A stretch of DNA of 64,000 nucleotides from Clusia tigrina (Eukaryota; Arthropoda; Insecta; Diptera; Clusiidae), in contig OV050030.1 in assembly GCA_920105625.2 (NCBI GenBank), forward strand, positions 212,148,325 through 212,212,324. Direction: 5' to 3'. Under the pieces are notes generated by a model that was given only the letters and a program-made list of their open reading frames with translations, was not told the origin of the DNA and made no database searches. A program made the position numbers and the translations under genes. This document shows, piece by piece, positions 1-10,986 of this stretch; the stretch's first letter is position 1, and each line of letters opens with the position of its first letter.

Positions 1-856
1 AACTTTTTACTGGAGCCTCATAAAACCTTGAAATTTGGTGACAATAAAGTACTCGATCCTCTTATCAATTCATGCTATCGCTTATAGCTATGCTAACCTT
101 GAGTCCCAAATCAAACACTGATAAAATTTCAAATGACCCTAAATTCTATACGGTGCGTCCTATACCTATCAAAGTTTGCAAGAATCAAATGCTTGTAACT
201 TTTTACTGGAGTTTAATAAAATCTTGAAATTTTGTGACATTAAAGTACTCGAGCCTCTTGTCAATTTAAGCTATCGCTCATAGCTATTCTACCCTTGAGT
301 CGCAAATCAAACACCGCTAAACCTTCAAATGGCCCTAACTTCTATACGCTGCCTCCTATACCTATCAAACTTTGCAACAATCAAATGCTTGTAACTTTTT
401 ATTGGAGCTTAATAAAATCTTGAAATTTTGTGACATTAAAGTACTCGAGCCTCTTGTCAATTTAAGCTATCGCTCATAGCTATGCTACCCTTGAGTCGCA
501 AATCAAACACAGCTAAACCTTCAAATGGCCCTAACTTCTATACGGTGCGTCCTATACCTATCAAAGTTTGCAACAATCAAATGCTTGTAACTTTTTACTG
601 GAGCATAATAAAATCTTGAAATTTTGTGACATTAAAGTACTCGGGCCTGTTGCCAATTTAAGCTATCACTCATAGCTATGGTACCCTTGAGTCCCAAATC
701 AAACACTGATAAAACTTCAAATGGCCCCAACTTCTATACAGTGCGTCCTACACTTATCAAAGTTTGCCACAATCAAATGCTTGCAACTTTTTACTGGAGC
801 GTCATAAAACTTAGAAATTTGGTGACAATAAAGTACTCGATCCTCTTATCAATTTA

Positions 857-873
857 AGCTATCGCTCATAGCT
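857..873. repeat. Short dyad present in most monomers (example)
   Basis: The bases agctat-cgctc-atagct form a 6-bp perfect inverted repeat around a 5-base centre. The same dyad precedes the anchor in most monomers. It is broken in some subfamilies, for example aagttatcgctcatagct (near 2010), agttgtcgctcattgct (near 1821) and agccatctctcatagct (near 1643). Such dyads could form a small hairpin or be a protein site; no function can be assigned from the sequence. Confidence 0.7.
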
Positions 874-1064
874 ATGCTACCCTCGAGTCCCAAATCAAAC
901 TCTGATAAAACTTCAAATGGCCCTAACTTCTATACGGTGCGTCCTACACCAATCAAAGTTTGCAACAATCAAATGCTTGTAACTTTTTACTGGAGCGTCA
1001 TAAAAACTTGAAATTTGGTGACAATAAAGTAGTCGAGCCTCTTATCAATTCAAGCTATCGCTCA
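869..1064 (+). repeat. Reference 196-bp monomer
   Basis: This is one complete monomer, cut at the anchor tagcta, given as a type example. In order it holds: the anchor with tgctaccctcgagtccc; an A-rich part with aaatcaaac and ctgataaaac; the block caaatggccctaacttc; the CpG-rich block tatacggtgcgtcc; caaagtttgcaacaatcaaa; tgcttgtaactttttactgg; gcgtcataaaa; a part with tgaaattt and gtgacaataaag; the block gagcctcttatcaatt; and the dyad around ctatcgctcatagct that leads into the next anchor. Most monomers also carry a ctcgag hexamer in the gtactcgagcc block, although this copy has gtagtcgagcc. The unit length is 1 modulo 3, so no frame stays open over several monomers. Confidence 0.95.
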
Positions 1065-1652
1065 TAGCTATGCTACCCTTGAGTCCCAAATCAAACACTG
1101 ATAAAATTTCAAATGGCCCTAACTTCTTTACGGTGCGTCCTACACCTATCACACTTTGCAACATTCAAATGCTTGTAACTTTTTACTGGAGCGTCATAAA
1201 ACCTTGCAATTTGGTGACATTAAAGTACTCGTGCCTCTTTTCAATTAAAGTTGTCGCTCATAGCTATGCTACCCTCGAGTCCCACATCAAACACTGATAA
1301 AACTTCAAATGGCCCTAACTTCTATATGGTGCGTCCTACACCTATCAAACTTTGCAACATTCAAATGCTTGTAAGTTTTTACTTGTGCGTCATAAAACCT
1401 TGAAATTTTGTGACAATAAAGTACTCGAGCCTCTTATCAATTCAAGCTATCGCTCATAGCTATGCTACTCTTGAGTCCCAAATCAAACACTGATAAAATT
1501 TCAAATGACCCTAACTTCTATACGGTGCGTCCTTTACCTATCAAAGTTTGCAACAATCAAATGCTTGTAACTTTTTACTGGAGCTTAATAAAATCTTGAA
1601 ATTTTGTGACAATGAAGTACTCGAGCCTCTTGTCAATTCAAGCCATCTCTCA

Positions 1653-1830
1653 TAGCTATGCTACCCTCGAGTCCCAAATCAAACACTGATAACTTATATA
1701 CGGTGCGTCCTACACCTATCAAACTTTGCAACATTCAAATGCTTGTAAGTTTTTACTTGTGCGTCATAAAACCTTGAAATTTTGTGACAATAAAGTACTC
1801 GTTCCTCTTTTCAATTAAAGTTGTCGCTCA
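1653..1830 (+). repeat. 178-bp deletion monomer (copy 1)
   Basis: The monomer lacks 18 bp in the segment between ctgata and tatacggtgcg, reading gataacttatatacgg. The normal segment has two short aactt direct repeats flanking caaatggccct, so loss by slippage between them, plus small later changes, is plausible (inference). It is always followed by a 192-bp monomer. Confidence 0.9.
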
Positions 1831-2022
1831 TTGCTATGCTACCCTTGAGTCCCAAACCAAACACTGATAAAACAATGGCCCTAAATTCTGTACTTTGCAA
1901 CCTACACTTATCAAAGTTTGCAACAATCAAAGGCTTGTAACTTTTTACTTGTGCGTCATAAAATCTTGAAATTTTGTGACAATAAAGTACTCGAGCCTCT
2001 TATCAATTTAAGTTATCGCTCA
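1831..2022 (+). repeat. 192-bp variant monomer (type example)
   Basis: This subfamily lacks four bases (acaatggcc instead of acttcaaatggcc) and carries linked changes: cattgctatg at the anchor, cccaaaccaaac, and aattctgtactttg in place of cttctatacggtg. About 37 monomers of 192 bp occur in the window, usually one to three per HOR unit. In the right third, a related form keeps cataGctatg and has gctatccttgag in front of acaatggcc. Confidence 0.88.
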
Positions 2023-2722
2023 TAGCTATGCTACCCTCGAATCCCAAATCAAACACTGATAAAACTTCAAATGGCCCTAACTTCTATACAGTGCGTCTTA
2101 CACCAATCAAAGTTTGCAACAATCAAATGCTTGTAACTTTTTACTGGAGTGTCATAAAACCTTGAAATTTGGTGACAATAAAGTACTCGATCCTCTTATC
2201 AATTCAAGCTATCGCTCATAGCTATGCTACCCTTGAGTCCCAAATCAAACACTGATATAATTTCAAATGGCCCTAACTTCTATACGGTGCGTCCTATACC
2301 TATCAAAGTTTGCAAGAATCAAATGCTTGCAACTTTTTACTGGAGCTTAATAAAATCTTGAAATTTTGTGACATTAAAGTACTCGAGCCTCTTGTCAATT
2401 TAAGCTATCGCTCATAGCTATGCTACCCTTGAGTCGCAAATAAAACACAGTTAAACCTTCAAATGGCCCTAACTTCTATACGGTGCGTCTTATACCTATC
2501 AAAGTTTGCAACAATCAAATGCTTGTAACTTTTTACTGGAGCTTAATAAAATCTTGAAATTTTGTGACAATAAAGTTCTCGAGCCTCTTATCAATTTAAG
2601 CTATCGCTCATAGCTATGCTACCCTCGAGTCCCAAATCAAACTCTGATAAAACTTCAAATGGCCCTATTTTCTATACGGTGCGTCTTACACCAATCAAAG
2701 TTTGCAACAATCAAATGCTTGT

Positions 2723-5136
2723 AACTTTTTACTGGAGCCTCATAAAACCTTGAAATTTGGTGACAATAAAGTACTCGATCCTCTTATCAATTCATGCTAT
2801 CGCTTATAGCTATGCTAACCTTGAGTCCCAAATCAAACACTGATAAAATTTCAAATGACCCTAAATTCTATACGGTGCGTCCTATACCTATCAAAGTTTG
2901 CAAGAATCAAATGCTTGTAACTTTTTACTGGAGTTTAATAAAATCTTGAAATTTTGTGACATTAAAGTACTCGAGCCTCTTGTCAATTTAAGCTATCGCT
3001 CATAGCTATTCTACCCTTGAGTCGCAAATCAAACACCGCTAAACCTTCAAATGGCCCTAACTTCTATACGCTGCCTCCTATACCTATCAAAGTTTGCAAC
3101 AATCAAATGCTTGTAACTTTTTATTGGAGCTTAATAAAATCTTGAAATTTTGTGACATTAAAGTACTCGAGCCTCTTGTCAATTTAAGCTATCGCTCATA
3201 GCTATGCTACCCTTGAGTCGCAAATCAAACACAGCTAAACCTTCAAATGGCCCTAACTTCTATACGGTGCGTCCTATACCTATCAAAGTTTGCAACAATC
3301 AAATGCTTGTAACTTTTTACTGGAGCATAATAAAATCTTGAAATTTTGTGACATTAAAGTACTCGGGCCTGTTGCCAATTTAAGCTATCACTCATAGCTA
3401 TGGTACCCTTGAGTCCCAAATCAAACACTGATAAAACTTCAAATGGCCCCAACTTCTATACAGTGCGTCCTACACTTATCAAAGTTTGCCACAATCAAAT
3501 GCTTGCAACTTTTTACTGGAGCGTCATAAAACTTAGAAATTTGGTGACAATAAAGTACTCGATCCTCTTATCAATTTAAGCTATCGCTCATAGCTATGCT
3601 ACCCTCGAGTCCCAAATCAAACTCTGATAAAACTTCAAATGGCCCTAACTTCTATACGGTGCGTCCTACACCAATCAAAGTTTGCAACAATCAAATGCTT
3701 GTAACTTTTTACTGGAGCGTCATAAAAACTTGAAATTTGGTGACAATAAAGTAGTCGAGCCTCTTATCAATTCAAGCTATCGCTCATAGCTATGCTACCC
3801 TTGAGTCCCAAATCAAACACTGATAAAATTTCAAATGGCCCTAACTTCTTTACGGTGCGTCCTACACCTATCACACTTTGCAACATTCAAATGCTTGTAA
3901 CTTTTTACTGGAGCGTCATAAAACCTTGCAATTTGGTGACATTAAAGTACTCGTGCCTCTTTTCAATTAAAGTTGTCGCTCATAGCTATGCTACCCTCGA
4001 GTCCCACATCAAACACTGATAAAACTTCAAATGGCCCTAACTTCTATATGGTGCGTCCTACACCTATCAAACTTTGCAACATTCAAATGCTTGTAAGTTT
4101 TTACTTGTGCGTCATAAAACCTTGAAATTTTGTGACAATAAAGTACTCGAGCCTCTTATCAATTCAAGCTATCGCTCATAGCTATGCTACTCTTGAGTCC
4201 CAAATCAAACACTGATAAAATTTCAAATGACCCTAACTTCTATACGGTGCGTCCTTTACCTATCAAAGTTTGCAACAATCAAATGCTTGTAACTTTTTAC
4301 TGGAGCTTAATAAAATCTTGAAATTTTGTGACAATGAAGTACTCGAGCCTCTTGTCAATTCAAGCCATCTCTCATAGCTATGCTACCCTCGAGTCCCAAA
4401 TCAAACACTGATAACTTATATACGGTGCGTCCTACACCTATCAAACTTTGCAACATTCAAATGCTTGTAAGTTTTTACTTGTGCGTCATAAAACCTTGAA
4501 ATTTGGTGACAATAAAGTACTCGTTCCTCTTTTCAATTAAAGTTGTCGCTCATTGCTATGCTACCCTTGAGTCCCAAACCAAACACTGATAAAACAATGG
4601 CCCTAAATTCTGTACTTTGCAACCTACACTTATCAAAGTTTGCAACAATCAAAGGCTTGTAACTTTTTACTTGTGCGTCATAAAATCTTGAAATTTTGTG
4701 ACAATAAAGTACTCGAGCCTCTTATCAATTTAAGTTATCGCTCATAGCTATGCTACCCTCGAGTCCCAAATCAAACACTGATAAAACTTCAAATGGCCCT
4801 AACTTCTATACGGTGCGTCTTACACCAATCAAAGTTTGCAACAATCAAATGCTTGTAACTTTTTACTGGAGCGTCATAAAACCTTGAAATTTGGTGACAA
4901 TAAAGTACTCAATCCTCTTATCAATTCAAGCTATCGCTCATAGCTATGCTACCCTTGAGTCCCAAATCAAACACTGATATAATTTCAAATGGCCCTAACT
5001 TCTATACGGTTCGTCCTATACCAATCAAAGTTTGCAAGAATCAAATGCTTGTAACTTTTTACTGGAGCTTAATAAAATCTTGAAATTTTGTGACATTAAA
5101 GTACTCGAGCCTCTTGTCAATTTAAGCTATCGCTCA
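2723..5136 (+). repeat. 14-monomer HOR, copy 2 (3' part diverges)
   Basis: It matches 1-2414 at an offset of 2,722 bp, starting with the diagnostic variants ttcatgctatcgcttatagc (near 2791) and gctaacc (near 2813). From the monomer at 5137 the order departs: copy 2 holds one extra gagtcgc-type monomer before the cctcgata monomer at 5529, so the correspondence slips by one monomer. Its second half, from 3787, is also the start of the 3,502-bp HOR. The two HORs therefore overlap and share ancestry. Confidence 0.88.
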
Positions 5137-7288
5137 TAGCTATGCTACATTTGAGTCGCAAAGCAAACACAGCTAAGCCTTCAAATGGCCCTAACTTCTA
5201 TACGGTGCGTCCTATGCCTATCAAAGTTTGCAACAATCAAATGCTTGTAACTTTTTACTGGAGCATAATAAAATCTTGAAATTTTGTGACATTAAAGTAC
5301 TCGAGCCTCTTGTCAATTTAAGCTATCGCTCATAGCTATGCTACTCTTGAGTCGCAAATCAAACACAGCTAAACCTTCAAATGGCCCTAACTTCTATACG
5401 GTGCGTCTTATACCTATCAAAGTTTGCAACAATCAAATGCTTGTAACTTTTTACTGGAGCTTAATAAAATCTTGAAATTTTGTGACAATAAAGTAATCGA
5501 GGCTCTTATCAATTTAAGCTATCGCTCATAGCTATGCTACCCTCGATACTCAAATCAAACTCTGATAAAACTTCAAATGGCCTTAACTTCTATACGGTGC
5601 GTCTTACACCAATCAAAGTTTGCAACAATCAAATGCTTGTAACTTTTTACTGGAGCGTCATAAAACTTTGAAATTTGGTGACAATAAAGTACTCGATCCT
5701 CTTATCAATTCAAGCTATCGCTCATAGCTATGCTACCCTCGAGTCCCAAATCAAACACTGATAAAATTTCAAATGGCCCTAAATTCTATACGGTGCGTCC
5801 TATACCTATCAAAGTTTGCAAGAATCAAATGCTTGTAACTTTTTACTGGAGCTTAATAAAATCTTGAAATTTTGTTACAATAAAGTACTCGAGCCTCTTG
5901 TCAATTTAAGCTATCGCTCATAGCTATGCTACCGTTGAGTCGCAAATCAAACACAGCTAAACCTTCAAATGGCCCTAACTTCTATGCGGTGCGTCCTACA
6001 CCTATCAAACTTTGCAACATTCAAATGCTTGTAAGTTTTTACTTGTGCGGCATAAAACCTTGAAATTTTGTGACAATAAAGTACTCGAGCCTCTTATCAA
6101 TTCAAGCTATCGCTCATAGCTATGCTACTCTTGAGTCCCAAATCAAACACTGATAAAACTTCAAATGGCCCTAACTTCTATACGGTGCGTCCTATACCTA
6201 TCAAAGTTTGCAAGAATCAAATGCTTGTAACTTTTTACTGGAGCTTAATAAAATCTTGAAATTTTGTGACAATAAAGTACTCGAGCCTCTTGCCAATTTA
6301 AGCTATCGCTCATAGCTATGCTACCCTTGAGTCCCAAATCAAACACTGATAAAACTTCAAATGGCCCTAACTTCTATCCGGCGCGTCCTATACCTATCAA
6401 ACTTTGCAACATTCAAATGCTTGTAAGTTTTTACTTGTGCGTCATAAAACCTTGAAATTTTGTGACAATAAAGTACTCGAGCCTCTTATCAATTTAAGCT
6501 ATCGCTCATAGCTTTGCTACCCTCGAGTCCCAAATCAAACACAGATAAAACGTCAAATGGCCCTAACTTCTATACGGGGCGTCCTACACCTATCAAACTT
6601 TGCAACATTCAAATGCTTGTAAGTTTTTACTTGTGCGTCATAAAACCTTGAAATTTTGTGACAATAAAGTAGTCGAGCCTCTTATCAATTCAAGCTATCG
6701 CTCATAGCTATGCTACTCTTGAGTCCCAAATCAAACACTGATAAAATTTCAAATGGCCCTAACTTCTATACGGTGCGTCCTTTACCTATCAAAGTTTGCA
6801 ACAATCAAATGCTTGTAACTTTTTACTGGAGCTTAATAAAATCTTGAAATTTTGTGACAATGAAGTACTCGAGCCTCTTGTCAATTCAAGCCATCTCTCA
6901 TAGCTATGCTACCCTCGAGTCCCAAATCAAACACTGATAAAACGTCAAATGGCCCTAACTTCTATCCGGTGTGTCCTATACCTCTCAAAGTTGGCAACAA
7001 TCAAATGCTTGTAACTTTCTACTGGAGCGTCATAAAACCTTGAAATTTTGTGACAATAAAGTACTAGTTCCTCTTTTCAATTAAAGTTGTCGCTCATTGC
7101 TATGCTACCCTTGAGTCCCAAACCAAACACTGATAAAACAATGGCCCTAAATTCTGTACTTTGTGTCCTACACCTATCAAAGTTTGCAAGAATCAAATGC
7201 TTGTAACTTTTTACTGGAGCTTAATAAAATCTTGAAATTTTGTGACAATAAAGTACTCGAGCCTCTTGCCAATTTAAGTTATCGCTCA
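3787..7288 (+). repeat. 18-monomer HOR, 3,502 bp, copy 1
   Basis: Eighteen monomers: fifteen of 196 bp, one of 178 bp and two of 192 bp. The block recurs directly adjacent at 7289. Its first half is shared with the preceding 14-mer and its second half (5725-7288) is eight monomers of the 9-mer cassette. Private variants include gctttgctac near 6510, cgatactcaaatc near 5545 and tatgcggtg near 5983. Confidence 0.94.
4375..4552 (+). repeat. 178-bp deletion monomer (copy 2)
   Basis: The same deletion allele as 1653-1830, exactly 2,722 bp downstream. It marks the second copy of the 14-mer and the first copy of the 18-mer. Confidence 0.9.
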
Positions 7289-10200
7289 TAGCTATGCTAC
7301 CCTTGAGTCCCAAATCAAACACTGATAAAATTTCAAATGGCCCTAACTTCTTTACGGTGCGTCCTACACCTATCACACTTTGCAACATTCAAATGCTTGT
7401 AACTTTTTACTGGAGCGTCATAAAACCTTGCAATTTGGTGACATTAAAGTACTCGTGCCTCTTTTCAATTAAAGTTGTCGCTCATAGCTATGCTACCCTC
7501 GAGTCCCACATCAAACACTGATAAAACTTCAAATGGCCCTAACTTCTATATGGTGCGTCCTACACCTATCAAACTTTGCAACATTCAAATGCTTGTAAGT
7601 TTTTACTTGTGCGTCATAAAACCTTGAAATTTTGTGACAATAAAGTACTCGAGCCTCTTATCAATTCAAGCTATCGCTCATAGCTATGCTACTCTTGAGT
7701 CCCAAATCAAACACTGATAAAATTTCAAATGACCCTAACTTCTATACGGTGCGTCCTTTACCTATCAAAGTTTGCAACAATCAAATGCTTGTAACTTTTT
7801 ACTGGAGCTTAATAAAATCTTGAAATTTTGTGACAATGAAGTACTCGAGCCTCTTGTCAATTCAAGCCATCTCTCATAGCTATGCTACCCTCGAGTCCCA
7901 AATCAAACACTGATAACTTATATACGGTGCGTCCTACACCTATCAAACTTTGCAACATTCAAATGCTTGTAAGTTTTTACTTGTGCGTCATAAAACCTTG
8001 AAATTTGGTGACAATAAAGTACTCGTTCCTCTTTTCAATTAAAGTTGTCGCTCATTGCTATGCTACCCTTGAGTCCCAAACCAAACACTGATAAAACAAT
8101 GGCCCTAAATTCTGTACTTTGCAACCTACACTTATCAAAGTTTGCAACAATCAAAGGCTTGTAACTTTTTACTTGTGCGTCATAAAATCTTGAAATTTTG
8201 TGACAATAAAGTACTCGAGCCTCTTATCAATTTAAGTTATCGCTCATAGCTATGCTACCCTCGAGTCCCAAATGAAACACTGATAAAACTTCAAATGGCC
8301 CTAACTTCTATACGGTGCGTCTTACACCAATCAAAGTTTGCAACAATCAAATGCTTGTAACTTTTTACTGGAGCGTCATAAAACCTTGAAATTTGGTGAC
8401 AATAAAGTACTCAATCCTCTTATCAATTCAAGCTATCGCTCATAGCTATGCTACCCTTGAGTCCCAAATCAAACACTGATATAATTTCAAATGGCCCTAA
8501 CTTCTATACGGTTCGTCCTATACCAATCAAAGTTTGCAAGAATCAAATGCTTGTAACTTTTTACTGGAGCTTAATAAAATCTTGAAATTTTGTGACATTA
8601 AAGTACTCGAGCCTCTTGTCAATTTAAGCTATCGCTCATAGCTATGCTACATTTGAGTCGCAAAGCAAACACAGCTAAGCCTTCAAATGGCCCTAACTTC
8701 TATACGGTGCGTCCTATGCCTATCAAAGTTTGCAACAATCAAATGCTTGTAACTTTTTACTGGAGCATAATAAAATCTTGAAATTTTGTGACATTAAAGT
8801 ACTCGAGCCTCTTGTCAATTTAAGCTATCGCTCATAGCTATGCTACTCTTGAGTCGCAAATCAAACACAGCTAAACCTTCAAATGGCCCTAACTTCTATA
8901 CGGTGCGTCTTATACCTATCAAAGTTTGCAACAATCAAATGCTTGTAACTTTTTACTGGAGCTTAATAAAATCTTGAAATTTTGTGACAATAAAGTAATC
9001 GAGGCTCTTATCAATTTAAGCTATCGCTCATAGCTATGCTACCCTCGATACCCAAATCAAACTCTGATAAAACTTCAAATGGCCTTAACTTCTATACGGT
9101 GCGTCTTACACCAATCAAAGTTTGCAACAATCAAATGCTTGTAACTTTTTACTGGAGCGTCATAAAACTTTGAAATTTGGTGACAATAAAGTACTCGATC
9201 CTCTTATCAATTCAAGCTATCGCTCATAGCTATGCTACCCTCGAGTCCCAAATCAAACACTGATAAAATTTCAAATGGCCCTAAATTCTATACGGTGCGT
9301 CCTATACCTATCAAAGTTTGCAAGAATCAAATGCTTGTAACTTTTTACTGGAGCTTAATAAAATCTTGAAATTTTGTTACAATAAAGTACTCGAGCCTCT
9401 TGTCAATTTAAGCTATCGCTCATAGCTATGCTACCGTTGAGTCGCAAATCAAACACAGCTAAACCTTCAAATGGCCCTAACTTCTATACGGTGCGTCCTA
9501 CACCTATCAAACTTTGCAACATTCAAATGCTTGTAAGTTTTTACTTGTGCGGCATAAAACCTTGAAATTTTGTGACAATAAAGTACTCGAGCCTCTTATC
9601 AATTCAAGCTATCGCTCATAGCTATGCTACTCTTGAGTCCCAAATCAAACACTGATAAAACTTCAAATGGCCCTAACTTCTATACGGTGCGTCCTATACC
9701 TATCAAAGTTTGCAACAATCAAATGCTTGTAACTTTTTACTGGAGCTTAATAAAATCTTGAAATTTTGTGACAATAAAGTACTCGAGCCTCTTGCCAATT
9801 TAAGCTATCGCTCATAGCTATGCTACCCTTGAGTCCCAAATCAAACACTGATAAAACTTCAAATGGCCCTAACTTCTATCCGGCGCGTCCTATACCTATC
9901 AAACTTTGCAACATTCAAATGCTTGTAAGTTTTTACTTGTGCGTCATAAAACCTTGAAATTTTGTGACAATAAAGTACTCGAGCCTCTTATCAATTTAAG
10001 CTATCGCTCATAGCTATGCTACCCTCGAGTCCCAAATCAAACACAGATAAAACGTCAAATGGCCCTAACTTCTATACGGTGCGTCCTACACCTATCAAAC
10101 TTTGCAACATTCAAATGCTTGTAAGTTTTTACTTGTGCGTCATAAAACCGTGAAATTTTGTGACAATAAAGTAGTCGAGCCTCTTATCAATTCAAGCTAT

Positions 10201-10790
10201 CGCTCATAGCTATGCTACTCTTGAGTCCCAAATCAAACACTGATAAAATTTCAAATGGCCCTAACTTCTATACGGTGCGTCCTTTACCTATCAAAGTTTG
10301 CAACAATCAAATGCTTGTAACTTTTTACTGGAGCTTAATAAAATCTTGAAATTTTGTGACAATGAAGTACTCGAGCCTCTTGTCAATTCAAGCCATCTCT
10401 CATAGCTATGCTACCCTCGAGTCCCAAATCAAACACTGATAAAACGTCAAATGGCCCTAACTTCTATCCGGTGTGTCCTATACCTCTCAAAGTTGGCAAC
10501 AATCAAATGCTTGTAACTTTCTACTGGAGCGTCATAAAACCTTGAAATTTTGTGACAATAAAGTACTAGTTCCTCTTTTCAATTAAAGTTGTCGCTCATT
10601 GCTATGCTACCCTTGAGTCCCAAACCAAACACTGATAAAACAATGGCCCTAAATTCTGTACTTTGCGTCCTACACCTATCAAAGTTTGCAAGAATCAAAT
10701 GCTTGTAACTTTTTACTGGAGCTTAATAAAATCTTGAAATTTTGTGACAATAAAGTACTCGAGCCTCTTGCCAATTTAAGTTATCGCTCA
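7289..10790 (+). repeat. 18-monomer HOR, 3,502 bp, copy 2
   Basis: It matches 3787-7288 with a constant offset of 3,502 bp and no net indel. I noticed about eight substitutions, for example aatgaaacac near 8272, cgatacccaaatc near 9047, caacaatc near 9711 against caagaatc, aaaccgtg near 10146 and ttgcgtcc near 10663. Such low divergence over 3.5 kb indicates a recent duplication. Confidence 0.94.
7877..8054 (+). repeat. 178-bp deletion monomer (copy 3)
   Basis: The same deletion allele, exactly 3,502 bp after 4375. I found no further copy downstream, so it is a marker restricted to the left 8 kb of the window. Confidence 0.9.
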
Positions 10791-10986
10791 TAGCTATGCT
10801 ACCCTTGAGTCCCAAATCAAACACTGATAAAACTTCAAATGGCCCTAACTTCTATCCGGCGCGTCCTATACCTATCAAACTTTGCAACATTCAAATGCTT
10901 GTAAGTTTTTACTTGTGCGTCATAAAACTTTGAAATTTGGTGACAATAAAGTACTCGATCCTCTTATCAATTCAAGCTATCGCTCA
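9227..10986 (+). repeat. 9-monomer cassette, 1,760 bp, inside 18-mer copy 2
   Basis: Nine monomers (eight of 196 bp, one of 192 bp) running from the monomer after actttgaaatttggtgac to a final monomer with tatccggcgcgtcc. The diagnostic next-to-last part is ggtgtgtcctatacctctc followed by agttggcaac (near 10470) and tactagttcctc (near 10563). The same cassette recurs at offset 1,760 bp. Confidence 0.88.

Larger units (their letters stand above)
1..2722 (+). repeat. 14-monomer HOR, 2,722 bp, copy 1
   Basis: Base 1 onward recurs at base 2723 with an offset of exactly 2,722 bp. The unit is 14 monomers: twelve of 196 bp, one of 178 bp (1653-1830) and one of 192 bp (1831-2022). Differences from copy 2 are few. 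Examples are ttttgtgac near 1774 against tttggtgac, cgaatccc near 2038 against cgagtccc, gagtgtc near 2147 against gagcgtc, and cgatcc near 2188 against caatcc. The left edge is the window edge, so more copies may lie upstream. Confidence 0.93.

Noticed and set aside
1070..1297. An open frame of 75 codons, recurring identically at 3792-4019 and 7294-7521, with similar ones of 60-75 codons elsewhere (for example 17060, 19977, 22565, 25153, 32399, 38267, 57182).
   Set aside because: These frames are monomer sequence. Their spacing equals the HOR periods (2,722, 3,502 and 2,588 bp), and they start at the atg of the constant anchor or a nearby alternative codon. They close within about one monomer because 196 is not a multiple of 3. 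No codon bias, domain or promoter context supports a gene.
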